Counted from the first letter of the stretch, positions 12,977 through 24,439 are shown. The stretch: 64,000 nt of DNA from Asparagopsis taxiformis (GCA_030407315.1 JALQPE010002323.1:19757-83756); one strand, 5' to 3'. Notes: generated by a model not told the origin, from the sequence alone. A program made the numbers and translations.

Positions 12977-13495
12977 GTTACATCCAATAAGGAAGGTCTG
13001 CGGCACGATCCCAGAAAGGATGCAGTGCTCAACCCATTGCCCGATACGCTCATCCTGTCTTGAAAACTCGGCAATGGGTAATGCCAGACGAACAATCTGC
13101 TTGGTTCGCTCAACGTTCATCTCTGCCATGACGATTTCGGCAACATCCGCCTCGACTCCATCATTCTTCGAACGACCGCTGAAGGCCATGCTGAGTCGAC
13201 CTTGCAGCGCCGCAAATTGTTCTTCCGTGCCCTGCGCAACCCAAGCGCCAAGGCCCGCGTATGTGAAACCTCCCGGCTTGTCCGTCAAGTCTGCGAAACT
13301 TGAGTGGGCGAATAAATCCAGCAAGAGGCGGAGGAAGTCTTTGCCAGCGAGAGTAGTTTCGCGGGCGGCGCGACCTACGTTTCGACGTGTACTCATGTCA
13401 CTAGAATCCTCCCAAGGGCTAGCGGGTTCGCGCAGAATTGGCACGGTTGCGTCGTCAACGATCGGATTGCTGTTGCGCCTGCGCTTATTCGTCAT
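12977..13495 (-). pseudogene. unknown protein gene, 3' end cut off by the retrotransposon
   Basis: An ORF starts with ATG at 13495 (MTNKRRRNSNPIVDDATVPI) and reads 172 codons before entering the LTR at 12976, where it stops after three foreign codons. The N-terminus is basic and disordered. The rest is mostly helical (DFLRLLLDLFAHSSFADL; VAEIVMAEMNVERTKQIVRL). No family was recognised. The rest of the gene should lie beyond the left edge of the window if the retrotransposon simply split it. It may be a host gene or a transposon gene. The upstream stretch 13496-13820 holds only a weak overlapping frame. Confidence 0.5.
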
Positions 13496-13819
13496 AATGG
13501 AATGAGTGGAAATTCGGTACAGGATGGCGACCGCTCGGCGAGACAGTCAAATTTGACGACGTATCTCGTGACGTTTGCACTCTTTCGTGAGGAACACTGG
13601 TTGATATCGAACGGAACAGAGTATACGGGTACACAGCACTGGAAACGTCTTGAAACCCGTAACCGGTGTAGGTAATAAGTTGTGACGGATACGTGGTAGA
13701 GAAAAATGTTAAAAAGATTGTGATTCCCTGTCTTTGAGTGTTGTACTGCACGGCCGCCATGGCGGCTGTGACTGCAGTCACATAGGTTGTCACAGGTGCA
13801 TCACGCTTACCAGGTGAGC

Positions 13820-14028
13820 GACATCCGGACGGCCACTGGACATGGGGATGTCCAGCTCAGATGCATTGCTGGCCAGACCAGAAATTCTACAATTTCGGGC
13901 AGAAAAAATATTGCAAAAAACATCGATTTCGGTGGTCGATTGTGCCGTACGGCACATCCCCATCTCAAAAACATGTTCACATGTGCATGTTTTTGAGAAT
14001 AGCCCAAATTTTAATTCAAATCAGGATG
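13820..14028 (+). repeat. hairpin-rich repeat A, copy 1
   Basis: First of five copies in this region. Shared features in order: GGACATGG..GATGTCCAGCTC; an imperfect hairpin around AGAAATTCTACAATTTCGGG; the 14-bp palindrome GTGCCGTACGGCAC (13942-13955); and a hairpin with 13-bp arms TCTCAAAAACATG/CATGTTTTTGAGA. No coding potential. The dense stem-loops suggest a MITE-like or element-terminal sequence. Confidence 0.75.
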
Positions 14029-14282
14029 CAGATATTCGTCTTCTAGCATTGTCAGAACACATTCGTATAACCACATTTGGAGAACCTGAGCCCAGAGCTA
14101 TCGGTTTTGGCGGGAGCTAAGCCATATCTCATATAATCAGTAACTGCTTCCCGCCAGCTGAGTGGTGGAACCCCTGCTATTTCTACCAACGAGACTTACG
14201 GGGTGTCAACTCGGCAATCGTATATGATTCGGGTGCTAAATTTATTCAAGAGACGAATGGGCTTCGAAAAGGAGCCCAACAA

Positions 14283-14640
14283 CGTTTTCTTGTGATCCAT
14301 GGGTATAGGACTATTCTATTCTTCCCCAGGCTTCCACCATAGCCTCGTCCACCTCCGTTAATGGAAAGAATATCCGAACCGCACCTCAACATGTTCTTCT
14401 TGTGATCCATGGGTACTGACATCTCACATGCTCTCCAGGCTTCCACCATAGCCGCCTCCGGAGACTTAACGGCCGTTAATGGCAACAATATGCAAACCGG
14501 ACCTGAACATGTTTCTCTTCTCATCCATGGGTACTGACATCTCACATGTTGAACATGTGAGATGTCAGTACCAGAGAAGTTCTCCAGGCTTCCTCCGTAG
14601 CCACCTCCTCCACCTCCGTCTGTGGGAATCAACACAACAT
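14283..14640. repeat. tandem repeat, about three units of 115-125 bp
   Basis: Repeated blocks contain GTGATCCATGGGTA, CCAGGCTTCCACCATAGCC and GTTAATGG. The units are diverged, and the third is changed by a palindrome at 14530-14572. An antisense frame of 178 codons spans the array but is only a translation of the repeats. The neighbouring stretch 14641-15128 has no gene or clear repeat. Confidence 0.65.
14530..14572. repeat. near-perfect palindrome, 21-bp arms, one-base centre
   Basis: The left arm reads GGTACTGACATCTCACATGTT and the right arm is its exact reverse complement around a single G at 14551. It duplicates, in inverse orientation, a motif of the surrounding tandem repeat. Confidence 0.85.
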
Positions 14641-15128
14641 CACCACTGCGTCTTACTTCACATCCACATCTCTCCGGGATGAAAACGGACGGACGACATA
14701 GGGTTTGTTCCGCTCCGTAGACGTTTAGAATCTTGTTAGAAAAAAGTAAACGAAAGAGAATGACATCTCGTCCCTGTCGCAATATGGTCCATTTTCAATT
14801 TCTCGGGTTGCACACCCATCAAGGCCTGGATCGAACCCTCTTCGATGGATAGGACAGATAGTGGAAGGCTTTTAGGCCTGTGACCAAGCGGCTATTGATT
14901 GGTTGGAGGAAGGAAATTACAGAGGAAATATAGCTGAGTACGGTGTTCGCGATAGCTGTTAGGTTAAAGTCAAATATGTTTTTCGATTATTTTTCGTACG
15001 GAAATGCCTTGGAAAAGACGATGCTTTGTCGTTCTCTTGGAGGGAGTCCGTTGCATTGCACTCAATTCGAGAGCATCGTCATGAAGGAGAGGATTCTTTC
15101 TGCTTGTTAGAATCGGTTTAGAGCAGAT

Positions 15129-15692
15129 AGCTATTGCATTGCTGGCCAGCCCAGAAATTGTAGAATTTCGGGCACAAAAAAAGTGTAAAAAATCATCGAT
15201 TTCGGTGGGTCGATTGTGCCGTACGGCACACCCCCATCTCAAAAACATGTTCACATGTGCATGTTTTTGAGAATAGCCCAAATTTTAATTCAAATCAGGG
15301 TGTCTAATTTGGCCACAACGGCCCCAGGAACCGGAGCCGCCGCCCCGAGCGGGGTTGTCACTGGCTTCTGTAAGCACTACCTGTAAGGCTAAATGGCGCC
15401 TAACGATGGGTCGATTTCAGGCTCAACACGTCAGGGACAGGTCTTGGTCCTTGTTTCATCATGGTCCCGCCTCACTCTCTCACGATCAACCTGAAATGGA
15501 CGTCCGGTGGATGTCCAGCTCGATTGCACTGCTGTCCAGCCCAGAAATTCTAAAATTTCGGGCACAAAAAAATTGTAAAAAATCAACGATTTGGGCGGGT
15601 CGATTGTGCCGTACGGCACACCCCCATCTCAAAAACATGTTCACATGTGCATGTTTTTGAGAATAGCCCAAATTTTAACTCAAATCAGGGTG
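15129..15692 (+). repeat. repeat block A-B-A on the left of the dioxygenase gene
   Basis: Repeat A (15129-about 15300, palindrome at 15216-15229) is followed by segment B (about 15301-15487: TTTGGCCACAACGGCCCC ... GGTCTTGGTCCTTG). A second A copy follows at 15488-15692 (palindrome at 15606-15619). Segment B and the second A recur almost unchanged at 20318-20704 on the other side of the gene, in the same orientation. Confidence 0.8.
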
Positions 15693-16034
15693 TCCCCCGG
15701 ATAAAGGGGTGCTCGCAGCCGCCCCAAAATCCGCCTAGCTTGACAGCTGTAATTTTAACACATTACACATCAAGGACACTGCCTGCTTCACGCCACCTCG
15801 TCAGGTTTCGAGAGCCCGACTCGGGCCCGTTCCGAACGGACACTCACATCTCGATTGCCTCTCTTGCATTCCAGCGGTCACGATAGGTCTGTACCTAACA
15901 AAATTTCGGTTGTATTGTGTTATTATTTCCAGCGATTGGCGTTCACGACCATTCAACTTAACGTGAAACATACCATCCACATCACTCCAATACGTCAACG
16001 TCAACCATCTCTTTTCCTTTCCAACTCAACAACC
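15693..16034 (+). promoter_or_regulatory. upstream region of the ParB-like/dioxygenase gene
   Basis: No gene. It lies between the left repeat block and the ATG at 16035, which has a good eukaryotic context (CAACAACCATGGCG). A pyrimidine-rich stretch (CTCTTTTCCTTTCCAACTC) just before the ATG may be leader. No TATA box was recognised. Confidence 0.35.
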
Positions 16035-19000
16035 ATGGCGGATACGTATTTCAGCAGTTTGTTTTCAACGGTTTGCGGCGATCAAGTGAGCGCGTCAGCG
16101 GAGTCGCGCGGACTCAAGCGCGGCGTCGATGTCGACTTGTCTGCGGACGTGGACGGTGCGGCTGTGCATATTGGGACGGCTTCGGTGAGCACTGCTGGTG
16201 GCGATGTTGGCCTTCCGCGCACGCTGCACAACCACAAGCTGCCGGAAACCGACGAGGCGGACTATATCGTCGTGCGCAACATTGCGACTAAGGACAACTT
16301 CAAGGACCTCCCGTTCCGTACATGTTTGATGGCGCCGAGGGACCGCCGGAGACGATGGGTGGAGCATACGCTGCGGCGTTTTACCCTTGGGATACTCGGA
16401 TGATGCGCCCCGCTGCGGAGGATGGCCCTAGCGACATTCGTACCCCTGCTGCAGCGTCAAACTTCAACGCAACGACGAACCAGGCCAGCTCGGGACGGAT
16501 GCCCAGTACCGGTCCAGCAGGCAAAATCACTGGTTCGGGGGGTACGAAGCATCCAGCACGCTCCGTCCCGGTTTCGGGAGGCACGAAGCGCCCTGCTCGC
16601 TCTGCTAGAGCCTCCAGTGGAGGCACGAAGCACCCTGCTCGCTCTGCCAGAGCCTTCAGTGGAGGCGCGAAGCACCCTGCTCGCTCCAACATCACCGAAG
16701 CTATAGCGTAGTATACTACGCAGGACGTAACCGAGGTGGACGACGAACAGGAGGTGGCGGAAAGCATTCATGAGCAGCAGGGGACGCAAATTACGGTGCC
16801 TAAGTTTGTGACGTCGGATTACGTCGGACAAGGAGCGACTGTGTTGGTGAGGCAGCTAGTGGAACCGGCCGTGACCCTTCGTGATGTGAAAGAAGACCAC
16901 GTGGAGGACCTGCGCAACAATATGTTGGCTGTGGGTATGTGAGCTCTTCGCGTATCACTGTGACGGTGCTGAGGTCGCAGAACACGCATCTGTCCGCCGC
17001 CACGCGTCTGTTCCAGAATGGCAAATTCCATGCCAATGCGAACGTGACCGTGATCGACGGACTACATCGTCTCAATGCTATGCATAGCATTGCGGATGAC
17101 TTCACGCGCCTCACCCGTATGCACAGAACCAAGCTGCCACAGGACGCAAACCGCTTGCGCTGGGTTACTCAGCCTTTGGATGTGTACTACCTTCGCCGCA
17201 AGGACGACAGTGATCTTCAGCCTCATGAGATCATCCACAAGAGTGCAGAGTCGAACCATACGACTGGGACGCAACTGACGGAGCGCTCCCTGGCTCGAAT
17301 CTTGTCGTCCATCCAGCAGTTCATCTGTACGATTGCTGTTGCAAATAACGTGGAAAACGCTGGCGACTTGCGTGAGTCTGATGTCATCCGAACATTGTTC
17401 GAGGCGCAGTTCATGGGGATGATGAATTCAACGAACACGGCCCGGCGGTGGACGCGTTTGGCTATAACAACGCTGAAGCATCCTGTTCTCGACGAAGTGT
17501 TGCGTGAGCTGAACAATTCCGAGCGCCGCAACGAGATTGGGATAACGCACCTGGACCACAAGACAGTGCGCGAGTTGCTGGAAGAAAACTTTGTCTTCGT
17601 CTTGCGTGGTCTTTCGGAGTACTTGAACCCTGCTCATGGTGGACGTCCGGATGGACGCTTTGACGTGAACGACTTCTATACATACGTCCGTCGCGTGACT
17701 GCAATAGCAAATTCTCTGTACGCTGCATATGGGCGCCCAAAGAGTATTATGCGCAAGTCATTTCTGAGCACAGAGATGGCAATTGGGTCGGTTAAGCAGC
17801 CGAAGGAGTTGCAATGGCATCTCACCAATGCCATTGCAATGTATAGAGGGGACGACCGGAGCAGTGAGGTTCGAATGCGACGGAGAACCACGCGTTTACA
17901 GGATTTGGAAACGAACTTGAAAGAGTTTTTCAATCCGACATTGAAGAAGAAGACTAAGGCTCGACGCAAACGCCGCCCTTCTGCTGCCAATGTGAGACTC
18001 ACTCACAAGAAGCAGCGGAATGTCGAACATGAGCCTGCTTCGCATGGCATCCGCCGCCGTTCACAGCGACTTCGCTTGACGGGGAGCACACGCCTCGAGG
18101 AAGAAGAGCCGGTTGCGGTACAACAATCCGCCGGGGAAGAAGAACAGGCCGTTGTTGATAAACCCACCGATCAACAACAAGCCACTGCTTCCGGTGATGA
18201 GGGTGACGAAGACTCCGCCCGCTCCCCCGATTCTGCCCTTCAGATTGTCCCCCAACATAAGCAAGGTGCTGGTGCGACTCCCTCCAACCAAGAATCTGTC
18301 CATACCGCTTCGGACGAGGAAGACAAACAGGGTGCAGACGAGGGCCAAGTCGAAAGCAAGGGGGTCCGCGAAGTGACAATTACATTCACTGTTCCGGAAG
18401 GAGTGGAAGTCGATGAAGACTGTTACATCGTTCGTGACTCTCCATCTGAACACGACCTCCTGTTCGACGACCGTATGCCATCTCTTCCTGACGATTTCGA
18501 AGTCAAAGACCGAGCCGAAGGGCATCATCTGGCGCAGCGTCCCGCGGACGTCATCGCATCGGTGAGGGTTGGCTGTCTGCCCCCGATTGAGCTCAGGTTG
18601 TTATTGGAGAGTGTGGAAATCGATGAGGAGGGCAGAGAGGTGAGGTATTTGAAGCAAGTGGCGATGGACCCTGTGTTTGAGGGGCTGCATATTCCGGAAC
18701 AACATCGGGCTCGTCATCTTGTTTTGCAGATCGACACCATCTATCCGATGTTTTTCGCAGCGTGGAAGATGGCTGCCAAGGCGATGTGTGAGCCTACATC
18801 GACGTTTCTACCCTCGAGGCTGGACTTCGCCCAGGTTGCGCGAATGTCTACAACCTGGAAGGATTCGTATGAGGCCGGCACTGGTATGGCGTACTTCCAC
18901 AATTGCCGAACGGAAATCAACGAGCGAGGGTATACGGTGATGCACAATTTCGCGGATGTAAGCTACCTCGATGCGTCGGACAAGTTCCCATTTGACTTGG

Positions 19001-20043
19001 GTCTCATGGAAGAAATTCCTAACCAGGAATTGTTTCGGTACTTTTTGGGAACGTGGGAGGGGGAGGAGGTGCACAAGGACCCTGGGAACCGGCAGCTGTG
19101 GAGTCCCATTGTCAATACAGGGGACGATGAAACAGATGAGAAGAACCGGAATGAGGGGAGGGCTCGCTTCACGTCTACGCGCCACTGCCTGGTTGACTAT
19201 GCCGAGAACGATGAGACGCATATCGACCGGTTCAAGTTTGTGACGCGGCGAGCCCTGCTGGATGTGTGGTTGGGAATCCTTGTCCGGCTGATAGGGCTGG
19301 AGGAGTGCGGTTTACCGGGAGAAAAACTTGTCATGCCGGCATCTGGGGGACGGTTTTTGATAACGGGAAAGGGGTGTCCTCGGCAGGTCCCACACAATGA
19401 TTTCCCTGTTCCTCCTCGCGACCGCAAAGATCAACTTCCGGGTTACTTTGTTATTGCCAACGGAGATGACCCATTCCCTATCTGGGTGTGTCCAGGGTCC
19501 CACAAGTACGTCTTTTCCAAAGCGCTGGAATTAGATATGTACGCCAAGACGATGAAGCTGAAGAAGGTAATCGTTCCGCCACGTTCAGTCTTCATCAGTC
19601 ACGGCCATGTACAACATGCCGGGGCAGGGCATGTCGACAGAGTTGTGTCACACACGACAACGAGGTATCACACGTATTTCAGGAATACGTCGTATCCGAT
19701 TCCCGACAATGTTTCGTTTGGTTTCATCAGGCGGTTGGGATTCGAAGAAGAAGTAATCCCCAATGCTATGCGCCGGTCTGCCATGCAAAGTCAACCGGCA
19801 CCTGTCAATGTTCGCCACAAGACAGTTGTTCCCATCCCGGTCAAGAAAGATCGTAGGCCGAAGACAGGGCAGCTCGGAATGATGCGGATGAACACGACAG
19901 CACCTCGCAAGAGGAGAGCCCTCACACACGATGAACTAGTAGTCTTGAGCTATTCAACTCCACAGTTGCCGGTAACGCCTATTCTGCCGGGAGATCCTGA
20001 ATATAGTGGGGACGAAGAGGAAGAACAATTTTCCGACGGCTAG
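16035..20043 (+). CDS. ParB-like N-terminal module fused to a 2-oxoglutarate/Fe(II) dioxygenase-like domain; N-terminal frameshifts
   Basis: The 1,034-codon frame ends at 20043 and opens at 16939. The protein continues upstream through three breaks to the ATG at 16035: a frame change near 16315, an in-frame TAG at 16709-16711, and an extra TG at about 16938-16941. The ParB/sulfiredoxin-like part spans the last break: LVEPAVTLRDVKEDHVEDLR, then VIDGLHRLNAM (codons 38-48 of the long frame), matching the ParB pattern DGxHRxxA. A helical region follows, then a disordered acidic, basic and Gln-rich linker. The C-terminus has HND (H819, D821), WVCPGSHKY, HGHVQHAGAGH (H888-H893) and TTRYHTYF (R909). 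This is the HxD...H...R order of 2OG/Fe(II) dioxygenases, close in pattern to phytanoyl-CoA hydroxylase-like enzymes; a TET/JBP relation cannot be excluded. The substrate is unknown. The long intact frame with a damaged N-terminus means either recent decay or a downstream start. Confidence 0.7.
16533..16692 (+). repeat. in-gene tandem repeat encoding SGGTKHPARSAR units
   Basis: Four diverged units, the DNA core being GGAGGCACGAAGCACCCTGC, encode the peptide GGTKHPARS with small changes. It lies in the disordered N-terminal part of the ParB-like/dioxygenase protein, just before the in-frame TAG. Confidence 0.75.
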
Positions 20044-20317
20044 ATAGCTTAACAACTACTACTTTGGTAAACAATTATCGAGAATATAATCATCTCCTTT
20101 ATCACTTTCAATCTATGAACCTACTATAATGTACTTCCGTTCCATGCTTTCAAACTAGATTGTCCATTCCCTCGTGGGTTGGAGCATGACTTCCAGGACG
20201 ATTCCCTCACATCTCTAGACTCGATGGTCTATGGTAGAAATAGCAGAACAATTGGGTTTGTACGTGCTTCATCGCCTACTTGCTTCCGGTAATGTGTGGA
20301 CGTGCACGATACACGAT

Positions 20318-20790
20318 CAACCTGAAATGGACGTCCGGTGGATGTCCAGCTCACATGCATTGCTGGCCAGCCCAGAAATTCTACAATTTCGGGCACAAAA
20401 AAACATTGCAAAAAACATCGATTTCGGCGGTCGATTGTGCCGTACGGCACACCCCCATCTCAAAAACATGTTCACATGTGCATGTTTTTGAGAATAGCCC
20501 AAATTTTAATTCAAATCAGGGTGTCTAATTTGGCCACAACGGCCCCAGGAACCGGAGCCGCCGCCCCGAGCGGGGTTGTCACTGGCTTCTGTAAGCACTA
20601 CCTGTAAGGCTAAATGGCGCCTAACGATGGGTCGATTTCAGGCTCAACACGTCAGGGACAGGTCTTGGTCCTTGTTTCATCATGGTCCCGCCCCACTCTC
20701 TCACGACCAACCTGAACTGGACGTCCGGTGGATGTCCAGCTCGGTTGCATTGCTAGCCAGCCCAGAAATTCTAAAAGTTCCGAAAAATCA
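20318..20790 (+). repeat. repeat block A-B-A on the right of the dioxygenase gene
   Basis: Repeat A (20318-20525, palindrome at 20437-20450), segment B (about 20521-20704) and a partial A (20709-20790) that ends in unrelated sequence. The arrangement mirrors the block at 15129-15692 in direct orientation. Between the gene end (20043) and 20318 only AT-rich DNA was seen. Confidence 0.8.
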
Positions 20791-22199
20791 ATTTGGTGGC
20801 CCAGCATCTCCTGTGCCGAAAATTCCCGCAGTCACTTCTGATATACTATATCGTAGTAGTAGTAGCAGTCTAGACGTGTTTCGCACTTGTACGCATCAGG
20901 GAAGGCGTCACGGAAGGTTGAGACTACGCTACTTGTGTACCGCGTCGTCCGAAATAGCGAGTAGTGTTTGTTGTATAGTTGTGGAGTATGCGCCTAGTGG
21001 TTTGTAAAGCTTGCAGAACGGGATAGGGATGTGGGTGGCCCTATTTTATGAATACATGAGTACCAATATTCAGGGTTGACAAAGCGGAAAGGCATACGCT
21101 CATACATGTTTGAGATTGCATAGTGGAGAAAATATTTACATCGAAATTTACATGGACCTGATGGAGGTTTTAAGGATGAGGTATGAGAGGAAGAAAATTC
21201 TTCTGTGGTATGAGGATGTGTTCTGTGGGGGATGCAATCTTGGGATGGTACAGGGGGAGGTGGAAATGTATGGAGTGCGGGTTTAGATTGGAGTGTGATT
21301 CGGAGAGGAGTGCCGACAAGCATATTATGGGGATTGGGGAGACGCTGCGGGGTGTTGGGGTAGTGAGGGCGGAGGAGGTGTTTAGGTGGGACCGTAGGAG
21401 GGTGCGGTTGAAGGCGCCGAGAGGAGGGGGTTTAAGGAAAGTGAGTAGAAAGAGGGGGGAGGGGGTGGCGTCTGTTCTGGCTGTGGTGAGTGGGGATGTG
21501 ATGGAGAAGAAGGGGGTTATTGTATTTGGGGAGGGAGGGGAGTGGGAGGATGGGTGCGAAGTGGGGGTTGATATGTGGTTCAGAGCGGGGAGGTTTCTGG
21601 GGAGACGGCGGGGGAGCGGGAGCGTGGGCCAGTGGTGGTGGTGTATACGGTATCGAAGATGCGGATGGCGTGGGGGCATGGAGCAGCTGAGGGGAGGGAG
21701 GGGTGGAGCAGGTCGGGTACGGGATGGGGAGTGAGAGGTTTTCGAAGAGTAAGCTGCAGGGGAAGTTTGTGGAGAGGGCGAAGGAGAGGGGTTGAAGGTA
21801 GAGGAGAGAGGGCATTGAAGAAAAATACGTTGCAAAGGTGTTGGGGGAGACCATGGTCGTGGAGATAGGGGGTTTTTCTCCCTATTCTGAGGTAGTATGA
21901 GGACTGGTAATACGAAATCTGTACGGTAGAGCAGAAAAGTAGGTATGGAATGGAGGTGTACACCGTGGAAGCGGGGATATGTAGCTGAAAATGCGTGCTA
22001 GAGTGGTAATGGGGGTATTTGAGGTACAGTACGGGGGAGGTGAGCACCAACAGGAAGGGGGTGTGAGCGAGAGGATGAAAAAATTAAAGACAAAATTGGA
22101 GTCGACCGACAAGGAAAAATAGAGTGGTCGCCGTGATGGATGCGGACATCCATGTCGAGCACGGCGGCAGAAATTTCTGGGGTCGAAATTTTTGAATTT
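20791..22199. other. purine-skewed segment with overlapping frames on both strands
   Basis: From about 21170 to 22080 the plus strand is very rich in G and A. This keeps several frames open: 21183-21734 (plus) contains GRWKCMECGFRLECDSE, which resembles a zinc-binding knuckle, and 21835-21170 (minus) is only Pro/Ser/Thr-rich. The plus-strand frame looks somewhat more like protein, but neither is convincing. A GTA/AGT microsatellite lies near 20853-20868. Confidence 0.35.
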
Positions 22200-22440
22200 C
22201 TGAACCGGCGCCCGTCCTAGGTGGACATAGACATGGCGGAAGTCCATCCCGAGGGGGACATCCGTGGTACTAGAAACAATGAATGTCGCCCTAGTAATAC
22301 TAGACGTACTAGACCGCATGGACGTCCGGTTCTAGGCGGACATCCAAAAATACTGGAGAACATGGACGTCCGCCTAGTAATACTAGGTGTACTAGAGGTT
22401 GTGGACGTCCGCGTCCATTTCCGAGAACACAGACGGTAGC
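22200..22440. repeat. imperfect tandem repeats with GGACGTCC palindromes
   Basis: Two clear units share CCTAGTAATACTAG, GTACTAGA and TGGACGTCCG, about 85 bp apart (near 22289 and 22374), with more diverged copies upstream. GGACGTCCG also occurs at the start of repeat A elsewhere in the window. Confidence 0.6.
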
Positions 22441-23649
22441 GTCCACGGTCGCGACGACGTCGGATAGCGTAGCGCCGTCACCCCCGCGTCCGCTCGACGA
22501 TGCCGGCGCACCCGCGTTTGAGGAGGAGGCCTGCGTCATGGACATGTAATAAGCCGGGAAGCGAATCGTTGTCTTGCGCCATCGGTAAACGAGCACGCGC
22601 ACGACGGAGACGAGGAAGCGAGCGCGAATGGCACAATGGAACAGAGAGAAGGAAGGATGGAACAGAGAGAAGACGGAGGAAAAGAGCAGAGGAAGGACAG
22701 GATGATGATGCGTACGAGAGATGAAGCGCGAGGATGCGCTTCGAAGTTAGTCGGGGGGAGTGTGACGCAATTTATTTCGTCGACGCGCGCGCGTTCGCTG
22801 CGATTGCGTCGGGATGAATTCGCGTGCATCTATCTTAGTAAGCGAGCGTACGCGTGGCGTTGTGATTACGTGTCACGGAGCGTGGATGCGAGCGCGTGCG
22901 CGCGTACGTTGCCACGAAACCGCGAGCCCGGCGCCACGTGTAGCGCTTTTTACGAATTTCCCTTTTATTTCCCTTTTTGGGTTTTCTATGACGAAAGTCT
23001 TTTTCCCAAATATTTCCCTTTTTGCGTGCGAGCGAGCCGCCGCCGGCCGGCCACGGTAGGACAGTCTGTCCTGTGTAGTTAGCTACTAATGGTCGTTCTG
23101 CTTCGCACCTTACCAATAAACAGCCAGCATCTTCGCAGCTACGAGTTAAGCGTTTAGCGAATCGCGAGGACCGATTGCGTTACAACGTTGCGTGCGGGTT
23201 GCTCACGATCGCCGACGTTCGCGTGCGCGCTGCGCATAAACCGTTCGTCGAACCTCGTCGCACCGCGATAGCGCGCGTTGCGTCGCACGCCACTAGGCCA
23301 GGGATTTACGACCCCTGTGTGGATCGCGTTGTGCTCGAGTTTACTCGGTGATCTCACCCTGAGATCACGGCTTGCGCCGGCCCGCGAATCCCGTGTTGCG
23401 ATCGTTCCCTACGCGTTCTGCCGTTGTACCACCCGTTCGCCAGCGCGACCGAGCGACGCGCGAACGCAAGTTCAACCAGCGCGTTACGGTTCACCTCGCC
23501 CTGACACGGCTGCAATTCTAGAACTCCCTTAGCGATCGCCACCCCGGCTGGTCCTACAGAAACGAAGAATTCTCTTCTACTGCCAAAGCGACCGAAGAGC
23601 GTTTCCAATGTTGGAAACGCGAATGGGAAAACACCCCATTCGCCGGCGT
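22441..23649. other. GC-rich, LTR- or leader-like sequence
   Basis: CpG-rich DNA with an AATAAA at 23115-23120, a hairpin GTGATCTCA/TGAGATCAC at 23348-23368, and GCGTTTCCAA/TTGGAAACGC near 23598. Frames here are short and overlapping. It abuts the copia relic and may be retrotransposon LTR plus leader, but no partner repeat was found. Confidence 0.35.
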
Positions 23650-24439
23650 TGAGATTGAGTCAGGGAACGCCGAGAAACTGATCCATCAAAGGAAGTATAT
23701 CAACAAGCTTAAAATGCTTGAAAAGACTTCTTCTTTTAGTGAATACCGCTCCCTGCGAGCAAAACTCTCGTGGTTATGTCAAACTCTACCGGACACAGCC
23801 TGCTCAGTCGCTCAATCTACCCAGGTGACCAATGAAAGATTTGAGAACAGTTCGCTAGAACACATCAAATCTCTCAACTCCGTTATCACTCATTTGTCCA
23901 AAATGGAATATCTCCCGTTGCGATATCCAAAACTGGAAATTAAATCCCTTAGACTTCAGGTTTACTCCGACGCATCCTATGGAAAAAACTATGATGGATC
24001 TTCTCGGATCGGATACATCATCCTTTCAGCTGATGGCGTAAACCGTTTTCAACCACTTTATTGGTCTTCTCGGAAGTCCAAGCGATTATGCAGATCTGTG
24101 CTCGGAAGCGAAGCTATGGCTTTTGCTGATGGCTTTTATATGGCATATATACTCCAAGCTGACTTACAATCAATTCTCTAAATTGGTATTCCAATTGTCA
24201 TGCTTGTAGATAGCCTTTATCTTTTCGATGTTTTATCGAAGACAACTAATACTGCTGAGAAACAGCTCATGATTGACCTACAGGTCGTCAGAAGTGCCTA
24301 TTCATCTCGAGAGATGGAGAAAATTTTCTTCATACGAAGTGAACATAATCCCGCCGACACGCTCACTAAAGTTTCTAGGAAAGCTATCCTGGAATCTATT
24401 CTGACCAGGGCGAAACTTGACCATCCAATCGAGCAATAG
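23650..24439 (+). pseudogene. pol: Ty1/copia pol relic (end of RT and RNase H)
   Basis: One frame interrupted only by TAA at 24179-24181. It contains the copia linker motif EYRSLRAKLSWLCQTLPDTA and SVAQSTQVT, then RNase H with LQVYSDASYG (first Asp), VLGSEAMAFADG (Glu), MLVDSLYLFD and FFIRSEHNPADTLTK. Gag, protease, integrase and most of RT are missing. It is followed by a polypurine tract and an LTR, so it is the 3' remnant of an element. Confidence 0.88.

Noticed and set aside
14246..14782. 178-codon minus-strand ORF
   Set aside because: It is a translation of diverged tandem repeats with Gly runs; no protein-like conservation independent of the repeat.
15129..20790. CRISPR-like array from the repeated palindromic segments
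   Set aside because: Repeats are about 160-200 bp, few, and separated by a gene; the genome is eukaryotic.
21170..21835. 221-codon minus-strand Pro/Ser/Thr ORF
   Set aside because: Composition is explained by the purine bias of the opposite strand.
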